DNA from: Bacillota bacterium | Lineage (GTDB): Bacteria; Bacillota_C; Negativicutes; Sporomusales; Sporomusaceae | DNA: 14,410 nucleotides | Assembly (NCBI GenBank): GCA_023441125.1 | Contig: JAEZQV010000250.1 | Span: 1-14,410, forward strand | Direction: 5' to 3' | Shown here: positions 1 through 8,445 of the stretch, in pieces | How positions within the stretch are numbered: position 1 is the stretch's first letter | Layout of the letters: each line of letters starts with the position of its first letter | Program-made: the position numbers and the translations under genes | The notes under the pieces: generated by a model | Seen by the model: the letters and a program-made list of their open reading frames with translations, nothing else | The model's database searches: none | What the model was told of the DNA's origin: nothing

Positions 1-1187
1 GGCTGGAACAGCGTACCCGCTATGATCTGGAAATGATGCTGGAGATGGGGTATTGCTCCGGCATTGAAAACTATTCGCGGCATTTGACCAAGCGTCAGCC
101 CGGCGAATCCCCCTTTACCCTGGTCGATTACTTTCCGGAAGATTTCTTAATCGTCATTGACGAGTCGCATGTGACGCTGCCGCAGCTCAGGGCCATGTAC
201 GCCGGTGACCGGTCGCGCAAGGAATCGCTGGTCGAAAACGGCTTTCGCCTGCCCTCGGCCTTTGATAACCGGCCGCTGACGTTTGACGAATTCGTAGCCC
301 GCATTAATCAGATTGTCTATGTATCCGCCACGCCGGCTGCGTATGAACTGAAGGCCGCCAGCCAGGTGGCGCAGCAAATTATCCGGCCGACCGGCCTGAT
401 TGACCCGGAGATTGAAGTCCGGCCCATTACCGGCCAGATGGATGACTTACTCACTGAAATCAAACTGCGGGCGGCCGTAAATGAACGGGTGCTGGTAACC
501 ACCCTGACCAAAAAAATGGCCGAAAACCTGACCGAATACCTGAAAGGCATGGGCATCAAGGTCACCTATCTTCATTCCGATATTGCCACCATTGAGCGGG
601 TGGAAATCATCCGTGATCTCCGGGCCGGGGTCCACGACGTACTTATCGGCATTAATCTGCTGCGGGAAGGTCTGGATATGCCGGAGGTTTCCCTTGTTGC
701 CATCCTGGACGCCGACAAGGAAGGCTTCCTGCGGTCGGAAACCTCGCTGGTCCAGACGATCGGCCGCGCCGCCCGTAACGCGCATGGCAAGGTTATCATG
801 TATGCCGATACCATCACCGACTCGATGCGGCGGGCGATGGGCGAAACCGAACGGCGCCGCGAAATTCAGCTGGCCTACAATGCCGAACACGGCATAACCC
901 CGAAAACTATTGAAAAACGGGTGAAAGAACTCATTGAAACCACCAAGGTGGCTGAAACGCCGGCTGCCTACAAGACTGACCGCATCGGCGACATGAACCG
1001 GAACGATATGCTGGAACTGGCCGCCAACCTGGAAAAAGAAATGCGGCTGGCGTCCCGGCAACTGGAGTTTGAACGGGCCGCCGAGCTCCGCGATATGATT
1101 GTTGAACTCAGGCAGAAAGCCGGCGCCGGGCCGGTTAAAGGCAAAGCAGCCGCCGGCGGCAAGTCCGCCAGGCGGCCGAAGAAATAG
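1..1187 (+). CDS. uvrB: UvrABC system protein B, 3' part (5' end outside window)
   Basis: DNA-damage-recognition helicase-like subunit of nucleotide excision repair; it receives the lesion from UvrA and recruits UvrC. The reading frame is open from the left edge (first full codon at base 3), so there is no start here; 394 residues remain of a protein that is usually about 660-690. Visible family features: the [12 protein letters not shown] and [11 protein letters not shown] stretches at the left edge, the DESH Walker B box (bases 159-170), the DNRPL and YVSATP motifs, the helicase C-terminal domain with [10 protein letters not shown] and QTIGRAAR (motif VI), and a C-terminal UVR domain ([11 protein letters not shown]) followed by a basic Gly/Ala/Lys tail. 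The UVR domain is the known contact to UvrC. The N-terminal Walker A and beta-hairpin lie outside the window. A hairpin follows directly after the stop. Identification is certain. Confidence 0.98.
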   Translation, partial: LEQRTRYDLEMMLEMGYCSGIENYSRHLTKRQPGESPFTLVDYFPEDFLIVIDESHVTLPQLRAMYAGDRSRKESLVENGFRLPSAFDNRPLTFDEFVARINQIVYVSATPAAYELKAASQVAQQIIRPTGLIDPEIEVRPITGQMDDLLTEIKLRAAVNERVLVTTLTKKMAENLTEYLKGMGIKVTYLHSDIATIERVEIIRDLRAGVHDVLIGINLLREGLDMPEVSLVAILDADKEGFLRSETSLVQTIGRAARNAHGKVIMYADTITDSMRRAMGETERRREIQLAYNAEHGITPKTIEKRVKELIETTKVAETPAAYKTDRIGDMNRNDMLELAANLEKEMRLASRQLEFERAAELRDMIVELRQKAGAGPVKGKAAAGGKSARRPKK

Positions 1188-1189
1188 AA

Positions 1190-1213
1190 AATGCCCGGTC
1201 AGAGCCGGGCATT
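1190..1213. terminator. Bidirectional hairpin between uvrB and the convergent coiled-coil gene
   Basis: An 8-bp GC-rich stem ATGCCCGG / CCGGGCAT (1191-1198 and 1205-1212), extended by one A-T pair, has a 6-base loop. It starts 2 bases after the uvrB stop and lies just beyond the stop of the minus-strand gene. Read on the minus strand it is followed by TTTTCTATTTCTT, so it fits an intrinsic terminator best in that direction. On the + strand the U tract is weak. Confidence 0.75.
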
Positions 1214-1216
1214 CCC

Positions 1217-1654
1217 TTACATTGCCTTTAATTTTCGTATTTCAGTTTCCTGGCGGAAGATACGTTCATTGATAACCTGGAGCTGAGCCGACAGGTCGGC
1301 AACCTCCTCTTTACTGGCCGTAGCAGCTAACATGCCTTCCAGTTTGGCCGAAGTAAAGCCCAGATTGGTTACCAGGGCATTCAGCTCTTCGGTACGGTGC
1401 AACAGGGCGCTGATAAAGCGGTTGTTTTCCTCTTGCTGTGTTTTGCTGGCCATATCGGCTTTTATATCGGTAACTTCAGCTTTAACTGCAGTAAGTTCAT
1501 CATCTAAACGATTAAGGCGGTTAATTATTTGTTTTTGTCCATCGAATAATTGTTTTTGCCCGTCAAATAGCTGTACTTGCCCATCGAAGAGTTGTTTTTG
1601 CCCGTCAAATAGTTGTTGCTGCCCGGCAAGGAGTTGCCGTAACAATTCTTCCAT
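1217..1654 (-). CDS. Small coiled-coil protein with heptapeptide (QLFDGQK) tandem repeat
   Basis: A 145-residue protein that I do not recognise by name. The ATG at 1654 is preferred over an in-frame one at 1744 because a G-rich ribosome binding site (TTGGGGGG) lies about 6-8 bases upstream of it and the extra 30 residues would run back through the promoter. After the N-terminal MEELLRQ comes a heptad array: one degenerate unit (residues 7-13) and four near-identical QLFDGQ(K/V) units (14-41). The rest has hydrophobic heptad spacing with many charged and Gln residues (INRLNRLDDEL, then about 70-145), so nearly the whole protein should be a coiled coil. There is no signal peptide, membrane segment or cysteine. 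It converges on uvrB and diverges from uvrA, but nothing ties it to DNA repair. An oligomerising scaffold or tail-fibre-like fold is possible. Confidence 0.8.
   Translation of the reverse strand: MEELLRQLLAGQQQLFDGQKQLFDGQVQLFDGQKQLFDGQKQIINRLNRLDDELTAVKAEVTDIKADMASKTQQEENNRFISALLHRTEELNALVTNLGFTSAKLEGMLAATASKEEVADLSAQLQVINERIFRQETEIRKLKAM
1532..1636 (-). repeat. 21-bp in-frame tandem repeat, about five units
   Basis: Five consecutive 21-bp units in the minus-strand coding sequence encode one QLLAGQQ and four QLFDGQK/V heptads (the four clear ones cover 1532-1615). Units differ mainly at silent positions, for example CCCGTCAAATAG versus CCCATCGAAGAG on the + strand. Because the period is seven residues, copy-number change would keep both the frame and the coiled-coil register. 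Confidence 0.85.
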
Positions 1655-1673
1655 GCATAACCCCCCAAGCATT

Positions 1674-1679
1674 ATTATA
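1674..1679 (-). promoter_or_regulatory. Candidate -10 element of the coiled-coil gene
   Basis: Minus-strand TATAAT lies 20 bases upstream of the ATG at 1654 and is part of ACTATAATAATG. No good TTGACA-like -35 is found 16-18 bases further upstream. A 10-bp perfect palindrome ATAGTACTAT (1677-1686) overlaps it. Weak support. Confidence 0.35.
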
Positions 1680-1758
1680 GTACTATTGTACCTGGTGATT
1701 ACGGAAAGGACAAGCAGGAATTTGCTATACCAACACGCTACCATAATAACCGAATAAC

Positions 1759-1767
1759 TGGTATAAT
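1759..1767 (+). promoter_or_regulatory. Candidate extended -10 promoter of uvrA
   Basis: TGGTATAAT is a perfect extended -10 (TGn-TATAAT), 65 bases upstream of the uvrA start; no recognisable -35 is present, as is common for extended -10 promoters. The leader that follows is AT-rich. No LexA-type box (CGAAC-N4-GTTCG) is visible around it. Confidence 0.5.
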
Positions 1768-1832
1768 ATAAAAGTTAAAGAATTAATATCAATTAATATA
1801 AAGTAGCTTTATTTAATGGAAAGGGATTCAAG

Positions 1833-4667
1833 ATGACAGACAGTATTATTGTAAAAGGTGCCAGACAACATAACCTGAAAAACATTGACATAACCATTCC
1901 CCGCGACCGGCTGGTGGTGATTACCGGCCTGAGCGGTTCCGGTAAATCCTCGCTAGCCTTTGATACCATCTATGCTGAGGGACAGCGCCGCTATGTCGAA
2001 TCGCTGTCGGCTTATGCCCGCCAGTTTCTGGGACAGATGGACAAGCCGGATGTTGATTATATTGAAGGTTTGTCCCCGGCCATATCCATTGACCAGAAGA
2101 CAACCAGCCGCAATCCGCGGTCCACGGTGGGTACCGTTACCGAGATTTATGATTATCTCCGGTTGCTGTTTGCCCGGGCCGGCCGGCCCTACTGCCCCAA
2201 ATGCGGCAAACCGATCAGTCAGCAGACCGTCGAGCAGATGGTGGACCAGTTGCTGGCGCTGGAGGACGGCGCCCGCCTGAGCATTATGGCGCCGGTGGTG
2301 CGCGGCAAAAAAGGCGAACACCAGAAGGTGCTGGAAGACATTCGCAAGAACGGCTATGTCCGGGTGCGGGTGGACGGCGAAATCCGCGATATTACCGACG
2401 AAATCAAGCTGGAGAAAAACAAAAAGCATACCATTGAAGTCGTTGTTGACCGTATTGTTGTGCGCGAGGGCGTAGCTACCCGCCTGGCCGATTCCCTGGA
2501 GACGTCGCTGACGCTGGGCGGCGGTGTGGTCAGTGTGGCTGTGGGCAGTGACAGGGAACTCATGTTCAGCCAAAACTTCGCCTGCGTCGACTGCGGCATC
2601 AGCCTGCCGGAAATCGCGCCGCGCATGTTTTCGTTTAACAGTCCCTTCGGCGCCTGCCCGGACTGCACCGGGTTGGGCAATAACCTGGAGATTGATCCGG
2701 CCCTGGTCATTCCTGATCCCGGGAAAGCCTTTATCGACGGCGTCATTGCCCCCTTAAGCAAAAGCTCAAATTCCTATTTTATGTGTCAGCTGGAAGCCGT
2801 GCTGGAGCAATATGGCCATACCCTGTACGATACCTGGACCAACATCCCGGACAACCTGAAAGAAATCATCCTTTACGGCGCCGGCCTGGAGAAATTCACC
2901 TTCCGCTATGAGAATATGTATGGCGAGAACAAGACCTATCACTCCCACTTTGAAGGCGTCATGCCGCTGCTATCCCGCCGCCACCGGGAATCAACCTCCG
3001 ACTGGGCGCGGGAGGAAATTGAAGAATACATGAGTTCCAAGCCCTGCCCGGCCTGCAAAGGCGCTAGGCTTAAGCCGGAAGCCCTGGCCATCAAGGTCGG
3101 CGGAAAAAATATCTACGAGGTAACCCGGATGACAGTGGCTGAATCCCAGGAATTCTTCCGCACGCTGGAACTGAACGAGCGGGAAAAAGTCATTGCCAAT
3201 CAGATTTTAAAAGAGATTAACGCCCGGCTGGGTTTTCTTCTCAATGTAGGTTTGGATTATCTGACCCTGGACCGGGCTGCCGGCACGCTCTCCGGCGGGG
3301 AAGCCCAACGCATCCGGCTGGCTACTCAGATTGGCTCCGGCCTGGTCGGGGTGTTATATATACTGGATGAACCCAGCATCGGTCTCCATCAGCGCGATAA
3401 CAACCGTCTCCTCGATACGCTGAAGCATCTGCGGAATCTGGGCAATACCCTGCTGGTGGTCGAGCATGACGAAGATACCATGTATGCGGCCGATCATATT
3501 ATCGACATCGGGCCGGCCGCCGGTGCCGGCGGCGGCGAGATTGTCGCCGAAGGCACGGTGGAGCAGATTAAAGCCTGCCAGGCCTCGGTGACCGGACAAT
3601 ATCTCAGCGGCACCAAGTTCATCCCGGTGCCGGCGGTGCGCCGTAAACCGAACGGCAAATGGCTGGAGGTTGTCGGCGCCAAGGAAAACAACCTGAAAAA
3701 GATCAATGCCCGTTTTCCGCTGGGAGTCTTTACCGCGGTGACCGGTGTCTCCGGTTCCGGCAAGAGTACGCTCGTTAATGAGATTCTCTACAAGGGTCTG
3801 GCCAGCCAGCTCTATCGCGGCAGTCACACCCGGCCGGGAGCCCATGACGGCCTGCGCGGCCTTGAATATATCGATAAAATCATTGATATCGACCAATCGC
3901 CCATCGGCCGGACGCCACGCTCCAATCCGGCTACCTATACCAGTTTGTTTGATAACATCCGGGAACTGTTCAGCCAGACCAGTGAAGCCAAGATGCGCGG
4001 CTACCGGCCCGGCCGGTTCAGCTTTAACGTGAAAGGCGGACGGTGCGAGGCCTGCAAAGGCGACGGCATCATCAAGATTGAAATGCACTTTCTGCCTGAT
4101 GTCTATGTCCCCTGTGAAGTCTGCAAAGGCGCCCGCTACAACCGGGAGACGCTGGAAATCCGCTATAAAGGCAAAAGCATTGCCCAGGTACTGGACATGG
4201 TGGTCGACGAGGCCGTTGAGTTTTTCCAGAACATCCCCAAAATCCACCGCAAGCTGCAAATCCTGCAGGACGTGGGTCTAGGCTACATTAAACTGGGACA
4301 GCCGGCAACCCAGCTGTCCGGCGGGGAAGCCCAGCGGATCAAACTGGCCACCGAACTGGCCCGCCGCAGCACAGGCAAGACTTTATATATTCTGGACGAA
4401 CCGACAACCGGTTTGCACACCGCCGATATTCACCGCCTGCTGGAAGTGCTGCAGCGCCTGGTGGACGGCGGCGATACCGTTGTGGTTATTGAGCATAATC
4501 TGGACGTAATTAAAACTGCCGATCATATTATCGATCTTGGGCCGGAGGGCGGCCACCGCGGCGGCACCATAGTGGCCCAGGGAACGCCCGAACAGGTGGT
4601 GGCCGTGCCGCAGTCCTATACCGGCCAGTATTTGGCGCCTGTGTTGGCCCGGGGACAACAGGCCTAA
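1833..4667 (+). CDS. uvrA: UvrABC system protein A (excinuclease ATPase)
   Basis: Dimeric ABC-type ATPase that scans DNA for bulky lesions and loads UvrB. The 944-residue length is normal and the gene is intact. Features in order: Walker [10 protein letters not shown] (32-40); zinc site CPKC (121-124); second zinc module with Cys pairs at 251/254 and about 274/277; ABC signature [12 protein letters not shown] (from 486) and Walker B LYILDEP; second Walker [10 protein letters not shown] (638-646); third zinc module with CEAC (738-741) and CEVC (761-764) inside the insertion of ATPase II; second signature [12 protein letters not shown] (from 828) and [12 protein letters not shown]. The ATG is set by AAAGGGA about 8 bases upstream. 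uvrB lies on the same strand upstream but is separated by a terminator and a convergent gene, so uvrA has its own promoter. Confidence 0.98.
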   Translation: MTDSIIVKGARQHNLKNIDITIPRDRLVVITGLSGSGKSSLAFDTIYAEGQRRYVESLSAYARQFLGQMDKPDVDYIEGLSPAISIDQKTTSRNPRSTVGTVTEIYDYLRLLFARAGRPYCPKCGKPISQQTVEQMVDQLLALEDGARLSIMAPVVRGKKGEHQKVLEDIRKNGYVRVRVDGEIRDITDEIKLEKNKKHTIEVVVDRIVVREGVATRLADSLETSLTLGGGVVSVAVGSDRELMFSQNFACVDCGISLPEIAPRMFSFNSPFGACPDCTGLGNNLEIDPALVIPDPGKAFIDGVIAPLSKSSNSYFMCQLEAVLEQYGHTLYDTWTNIPDNLKEIILYGAGLEKFTFRYENMYGENKTYHSHFEGVMPLLSRRHRESTSDWAREEIEEYMSSKPCPACKGARLKPEALAIKVGGKNIYEVTRMTVAESQEFFRTLELNEREKVIANQILKEINARLGFLLNVGLDYLTLDRAAGTLSGGEAQRIRLATQIGSGLVGVLYILDEPSIGLHQRDNNRLLDTLKHLRNLGNTLLVVEHDEDTMYAADHIIDIGPAAGAGGGEIVAEGTVEQIKACQASVTGQYLSGTKFIPVPAVRRKPNGKWLEVVGAKENNLKKINARFPLGVFTAVTGVSGSGKSTLVNEILYKGLASQLYRGSHTRPGAHDGLRGLEYIDKIIDIDQSPIGRTPRSNPATYTSLFDNIRELFSQTSEAKMRGYRPGRFSFNVKGGRCEACKGDGIIKIEMHFLPDVYVPCEVCKGARYNRETLEIRYKGKSIAQVLDMVVDEAVEFFQNIPKIHRKLQILQDVGLGYIKLGQPATQLSGGEAQRIKLATELARRSTGKTLYILDEPTTGLHTADIHRLLEVLQRLVDGGDTVVVIEHNLDVIKTADHIIDLGPEGGHRGGTIVAQGTPEQVVAVPQSYTGQYLAPVLARGQQA

Positions 4668-4672
4668 AAAAA

Positions 4673-4714
4673 TACGGCTTGCGCAGCAGCCCGGAGGGCT
4701 AGGCGCAAGCCGTG
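4673..4714. terminator. Bidirectional terminator between uvrA and accC
   Basis: An 11-bp perfect outer stem ACGGCTTGCGC / GCGCAAGCCGT (4674-4684, 4703-4713) encloses an inner AGCCC/GGGCT hairpin. It starts 6 bases after the uvrA stop. On the minus strand it is followed by a run of seven T, so it is a strong intrinsic terminator for the convergent biotin carboxylase gene; on the + strand the T tract is short (GGTTTCATT). Confidence 0.88.
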
Positions 4715-4725
4715 GTTTCATTAGC

Positions 4726-6057
4726 TTAGGAAATCATTTGCTTGTTAATAAATTGAATATCGACTTTTCCTACCAGAAAACAGGGATTGTTCAGGATTTT
4801 CCTATGAAAATCAATCGTGGTTTTAATACCGCTCAGCCGGAACTCAGCCAGGGCGCGCTGCATGGTTTGAATGGCTTCGCCCCGCGTTTTGCCGCGGACG
4901 ATTACCTTGGCAATCAAGGAGTCGTAATACGGCGCAACCACCGCCCCGGCGCATACCCCGCTGTCAACCCGCACATTGGGGCCGCCCGGCTGATGATAAA
5001 ATTCAATCGTGCCGGGACAAGGCAAAAAATTAAGCTCCGGGTCTTCGGCATTAATCCGGCATTCGATAGCATGGGAGGTAATGACAACCTCGTGCTGCTG
5101 CAGAGTGAGCGGCAGCCCCGCGGCCACTTGCAGCTGGGTTTTGACCAGATCAATATCGGTGATCATTTCCGTAATCCCGTGTTCGACCTGAATGCGGGGA
5201 TTAATTTCCATGAAGTAGAAATTGCCGTTTTTATCCATGAGGAATTCCACCGTGCCAATATTGGTGTAGTGGACGCTTTTGGCGGCCTGTACGGCCAGCT
5301 CGCCGACCTTTTGCCGCATCGCGGCTGTCAGGGCGCTGGACGGCGCTTCTTCCAGAATCTTTTGGTTGCGCCGCTGGAGCGAGCATTCGCGCTCGCCCAG
5401 GTGAATAATATGGCCAAAATTATCGGCCACGATTTGCACCTCAATATGACGGGCGCCGGCAATGTATTTTTCCAGGTAATAGGCGGTAGGGCTGTCAACG
5501 GCCTGATTCAGGCTCCTGACGGCGGCAATTAATTCTGTTTTGTTATGGGCCGCCGTCATTCCCCGGCCGCCGCCCCCGGCCACCGGTTTGACCATGACGG
5601 GATAACCAAGCTGTTCAGCGGCCTCAATGGCGGCTGGCAAGCTTGCCAGCGGCTCGGTGCCGGCCGCCATGGGCAGCCCGGCTGCCTGCATCGCGGCGCG
5701 GGCCGCGTCTTTGTTGCCGACATGGGCAATGGTTTCCGCCGGCGGACCGACAAACACCAGGTCGTTTTCGGCAACCAGTTTGGCAAAAGCAGCGTTTTCC
5801 GATAAAAAGCCATAGCCAGGGTGGACAGCGTCAACCTCCGCCGTTTTGGCGGCTTGAATGATTGCTGCAGCGTTTAGATAACTGAATTGCGCTTCTGCCG
5901 GACCGATAGGAATGGCATAATCGGCCAGACCGACATGTAATGCGCTAGAATCAGCGTCAGAGTAAACAGCAACGGTTTCGATGCCTAGCTCCTGGCAAGC
6001 CCTGATGATTCGGACCGCTATTTCGCCACGATTAGCGATTAGTAGTCTTTTGAACAT
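4726..6057 (-). CDS. accC: Biotin carboxylase subunit (AccC-type ATP-grasp)
   Basis: ATP- and bicarbonate-dependent carboxylation of the biotin on a carrier protein, the first half-reaction of acetyl-CoA (or another acyl-CoA or pyruvate) carboxylase. At 443 residues it is a standalone biotin carboxylase. Visible features: N-terminal LIANRGEIAVRIIRA; HPGYGFLSEN (79-88); the ATP-binding Lys116 in VGNKDAA and Lys157 in VMVKPVAGGGGRGM; the catalytic block MEINPRIQVEH with Glu284, Asn286, Arg288 and Glu292; and ECRINAEDP with Arg334. Where most family members have EHPVTE, this one has EHGITE. The ATG at 6057 follows TGGGGGTC. No biotin carrier or carboxyltransferase gene is adjacent, so the acceptor complex cannot be named; a second AccC copy or a PycA/PccA-like subunit is possible. 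It is flanked by uvrA (convergent) and uvrC (divergent). Confidence 0.93.
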   Translation of the reverse strand: MFKRLLIANRGEIAVRIIRACQELGIETVAVYSDADSSALHVGLADYAIPIGPAEAQFSYLNAAAIIQAAKTAEVDAVHPGYGFLSENAAFAKLVAENDLVFVGPPAETIAHVGNKDAARAAMQAAGLPMAAGTEPLASLPAAIEAAEQLGYPVMVKPVAGGGGRGMTAAHNKTELIAAVRSLNQAVDSPTAYYLEKYIAGARHIEVQIVADNFGHIIHLGERECSLQRRNQKILEEAPSSALTAAMRQKVGELAVQAAKSVHYTNIGTVEFLMDKNGNFYFMEINPRIQVEHGITEMITDIDLVKTQLQVAAGLPLTLQQHEVVITSHAIECRINAEDPELNFLPCPGTIEFYHQPGGPNVRVDSGVCAGAVVAPYYDSLIAKVIVRGKTRGEAIQTMQRALAEFRLSGIKTTIDFHRKILNNPCFLVGKVDIQFINKQMIS

Positions 6058-6086
6058 CGTCTAGACCCCCATTTGCAATTATAGTA

Positions 6087-6109
6087 TCCTAAGCGGGTTA
6101 TGCTTAGGA
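6087..6109. promoter_or_regulatory. 8-bp inverted repeat in the accC 5' leader (candidate operator or leader hairpin)
   Basis: TCCTAAGC-N7-GCTTAGGA is a perfect inverted repeat (6087-6094 and 6102-6109). It lies about 12 bases downstream of the predicted accC -10 element, so it would straddle or closely follow the transcription start. This is a typical place for a repressor site. It does not match the FapR consensus that I know for fatty-acid genes. Confidence 0.45.
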
Positions 6110-6120
6110 CTAATGATCAG

Positions 6121-6149
6121 ATTATACTACGATAGCGTTGCCTTGACAA
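6121..6149 (-). promoter_or_regulatory. Sigma-A type promoter of accC
   Basis: On the minus strand TTGTCA (6149-6144), a 17-bp spacer and TATAAT (6126-6121) form a near-consensus housekeeping promoter. The predicted start is near 6114, giving a leader of about 57 bases for the gene starting at 6057. The -35 overlaps a perfect TTGACA (6143-6148) on the opposite strand. Confidence 0.7.
6143..6148 (+). promoter_or_regulatory. Candidate -35 of the uvrC promoter, overlapping the accC -35
   Basis: A perfect TTGACA lies 54 bases upstream of the uvrC start. A good -10 at the usual distance is missing; TATACA at 6163-6168 is only 14 bases away. The promoter is therefore weak, regulated or wrongly called. 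The hexamer overlaps the accC -35 on the other strand almost completely. Confidence 0.3.
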
Positions 6150-6201
6150 TGATTTTCCCATGTATACATGCAAGTGTCCGCGTAAGAAAGAAGGGGAGCA
6201 A

Positions 6202-8007
6202 ATGAATGCAGAGATAGAGGAAAAACTGGCGCTGCTGCCGGATAAGCCCGGTGTATATCTCATGAAAGACGACAAAGGCCGGATTATCTATGTTGGTAAA
6301 GCGATAAACTTAAAAAACCGGGTCCGCTCCTATTTTCAATCCAGCCGGAACCATTCGCCGAAAGTGCTGGCGCTGGTAGCCCGGATCAGTGACCTGGAAT
6401 ATATCATCACGGCCTCTGAAATTGAAGCTTTGATTTTAGAGTGCAATTTGATAAAAAAGCACCGGCCTAAATATAACATCAGTCTGCGCGACGATAAAAC
6501 CTATCCCTATATTAAGGTGACCAAGGAGGAATTTCCCCGGGTATATGCCACCCGGAAGGTCGTAAAAGACGGGGCCCGCTATTTTGGGCCGTACACCAGC
6601 GCCGGGGCGGTACACGAAACGCTGCGGCTGCTGAAAACACTCTTTCCTCTGCGTTCCTGCCGCAATCTGGATGCCAAACGCCCCTGTCTGGAGCATCACA
6701 TAAAACGCTGCCTGGCCCCCTGTGCCGCCAAAGTGGATCAAGCAACCTACGGCGAAATGATTAAAGCTGTAGGGCTGTTCCTGGAAGGCCGCAGTGACGC
6801 GGTTATCAAAAATCTTAAGCGGCAGATGGCCGCAGCGGCTGAGGCCCTGGCATTTGAACAGGCCGCCAGGCTGCGGGACCAGCTGGTGGCCGTAGAAAAA
6901 ATTGTGGAAAAACAAAACATCGTAACCGGCAGCGGTGATCAGGATGTCATCGGTCTGGCCCGGTCGGCGGCCGGTACCTGTGCGCAGGTGTTTTTCATCC
7001 GCAGCGGCAAAATGGTGGGCCGCGACCACTATATGCTGAAAGGCGGCGAGGATGAAAGCGATCAAAATATTCTGGCCGCTTTTGTGAAACAGTACTATAG
7101 CCAGGCGGCGTTTATTCCCCGGGAAATTCTGCTGCCCTTTGAACTGGAGGAGCAGCATCTCCTGGCCGAATGGCTGAGTAGTGCCAAAGGCGGCCGGGTG
7201 CAGGTGGAAACGCCCAAACGGGGCACCAAAAAAGATTTGGTGAATATGGCGGCCGGTAATGCGGCTACTGTACTGGAGGAACAGGCGGCCCGGCTGGAGG
7301 CTGATACCGACAAGACCCTCGGGGCAGCCGCCGAGTTAGGGCAGTATCTAGGCCTGCCGGCGGCACCGGAACGCATTGAATGTTTTGATATTTCCCATAT
7401 TCAGGGCGCGGAGACCGTGGCCTCCATGGTGGTGTTTGAAGGCGGCCAACCCAATAAAAATGAATACCGCCGCTATAAATTAAAAACCGTGGAAGGTAAG
7501 CCGGACGACTTTAAATCCATGCAGGAAGTAGTCGGGCGGCGTTACCGGGAAGCATCGGCCAAGGGACCTATTCCCGATCTGATCATCATCGACGGCGGCA
7601 AGGGCCAGCTGAATTCCGCCTTGCCCATTATCCGGGGCGCCGGCCTCAGCCAGGTGACGGTTGTCGGCCTGGCCAAGGAATTTGAACATATTTTCCGTGA
7701 AGGCAGCAGCGAGCCGCTCATCTTACCCCGTCATTCCCAGTCCCTGTATTTGGTGCAGCGCATTCGGGATGAAGCGCACCGTTTTGCGATAACCTATCAC
7801 CGTAAGCTGCGCTCCAAGCGCAACCTTATTTCGGTGCTTGATCACATACCCGGTATTGGTGCCAAGCGGCGCAAGGCCTTATGGGATCATTTCGGCAGTC
7901 TGGCCAAGATTAAAGCCGCCGAAGCAGCTGAACTGGCCGCGGTCGACGGCATGACACTGCCGGCCGCTGAAGCGGTGTATAATTTCTTTCGCCACAAGGA
8001 CTTGTAA
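6202..8007 (+). CDS. uvrC: UvrABC system protein C (excinuclease nuclease subunit)
   Basis: Nuclease that cuts 3' and then 5' of the lesion in the UvrB-DNA complex. With the ATG at 6202 it has 601 residues, the usual size; this start follows AAGGGGAG and gives the family N-terminus, whereas the in-frame ATG at 6160 has no ribosome binding site and would overlap the promoter. Domains: GIY-YIG nuclease at the N-terminus (GVY at 17-19, YVGKA at 30-34); a four-cysteine cluster Cys153, Cys162, Cys170, Cys174 spaced like the iron-sulfur-cluster cysteines reported for UvrC; a UVR domain (FEQAARLRDQL) that binds UvrB; an RNase-H-like 5' nuclease with Asp396 (FDISH), Asp464 (IIDGGKGQL) and His526 (DEAHRF); and a C-terminal helix-hairpin-helix (IPGIGAKRRKAL). 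All catalytic residues I looked for are present. Confidence 0.97.
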   Translation: MNAEIEEKLALLPDKPGVYLMKDDKGRIIYVGKAINLKNRVRSYFQSSRNHSPKVLALVARISDLEYIITASEIEALILECNLIKKHRPKYNISLRDDKTYPYIKVTKEEFPRVYATRKVVKDGARYFGPYTSAGAVHETLRLLKTLFPLRSCRNLDAKRPCLEHHIKRCLAPCAAKVDQATYGEMIKAVGLFLEGRSDAVIKNLKRQMAAAAEALAFEQAARLRDQLVAVEKIVEKQNIVTGSGDQDVIGLARSAAGTCAQVFFIRSGKMVGRDHYMLKGGEDESDQNILAAFVKQYYSQAAFIPREILLPFELEEQHLLAEWLSSAKGGRVQVETPKRGTKKDLVNMAAGNAATVLEEQAARLEADTDKTLGAAAELGQYLGLPAAPERIECFDISHIQGAETVASMVVFEGGQPNKNEYRRYKLKTVEGKPDDFKSMQEVVGRRYREASAKGPIPDLIIIDGGKGQLNSALPIIRGAGLSQVTVVGLAKEFEHIFREGSSEPLILPRHSQSLYLVQRIRDEAHRFAITYHRKLRSKRNLISVLDHIPGIGAKRRKALWDHFGSLAKIKAAEAAELAAVDGMTLPAAEAVYNFFRHKDL

Positions 8008-8034
8008 AACCCCGGCCTCCGTCTGTGAATTCAT

Positions 8035-8063
8035 TTGCATTTTCATGCCAATAATAGTAAAAT
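8035..8063 (+). promoter_or_regulatory. Candidate sigma-A promoter of the rubredoxin gene
   Basis: TTGCAT (8035-8040), a 17-bp spacer and TAAAAT (8058-8063) lie 40 bases upstream of the rubredoxin start. The -10 is 5/6 and the -35 only 3/6 to consensus. Confidence 0.4.
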
Positions 8064-8102
8064 ATAGACAAGTATTTTATTATCAAAGAGGAGTGATTTT
8101 CA

Positions 8103-8261
8103 GTGGATAAATATAAGTGCATGGTTTGCGGGTATGAGTATGATCCGGCCCAGGGTGATTTGGATCATGGTGTTCAGCCGGGAACCGCTTTCGCCGATGT
8201 GTCGGAAGACTGGCAATGTCCGGTATGCGGTGTAGGCAAAGATCAGTTCGAAAAAATTTAA
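8103..8261 (+). CDS. Rubredoxin (GTG start)
   Basis: Small iron-only electron carrier, 52 residues, the normal size for a single-domain rubredoxin. Two Cys pairs form the Fe(Cys)4 site: Cys6/Cys9 in [11 protein letters not shown] and Cys39/Cys42 in WQCPVCG. The conserved YDP, GD, PGT and DW features are all in place. The start is GTG, set by AGAGGAG 9 bases upstream; there is no ATG that would keep the N-terminal DKYKC. In anaerobes rubredoxins serve oxygen- and peroxide-reducing enzymes and other redox partners, but no partner is adjacent here. The gene is monocistronic: its own promoter candidate lies upstream and a strong terminator downstream. Confidence 0.95.
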   Translation: MDKYKCMVCGYEYDPAQGDLDHGVQPGTAFADVSEDWQCPVCGVGKDQFEKI

Positions 8262-8279
8262 TGTAATACGTTTTTGGCA

Positions 8280-8327
8280 AAGATCGCTGTAACAGGTCGA
8301 TAAGACTTGTGGCAAGCGGTCTTTTTT
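8280..8327 (+). terminator. Rho-independent terminator of the rubredoxin gene
   Basis: The outer stem AAGATCGCT / AGCGGTCTT (8280-8288, 8315-8323; one G-U pair) encloses an inner hairpin ACAGGTC-GATAA-GACTTGT. It is followed by six T (8322-8327) and begins 19 bases after the stop codon. Confidence 0.88.
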
Positions 8328-8445
8328 ACATTTTCGCCCATGGAATTAGCCAGACAAAAAATTTTATGTAAAATACGAACTAATAGGCAATGCGAATAAT
8401 ATTATGTAATGTATAGCCTGCAATTAAAATTAAGGAGGTGCCATT

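Noticed and set aside
447..1061. 204-residue minus-strand open frame inside uvrB, and similar long frames opposite uvrA, accC and uvrC
   Set aside because: They lie fully inside certain genes on the other strand and arise from codon-position GC bias; they have no credible start signals.
1655..1744. Longer start of the coiled-coil protein
   Set aside because: The extra 30 residues run through the candidate -10 element, and the internal ATG has a better ribosome binding site.
1700..1832. LexA/SOS box upstream of uvrA
   Set aside because: No GAAC-N4-GTTC-like sequence is present.
6160..6201. Upstream in-frame ATG for uvrC
   Set aside because: No ribosome binding site precedes it, it would overlap the promoter region, and the 14 extra residues are not UvrC-like.
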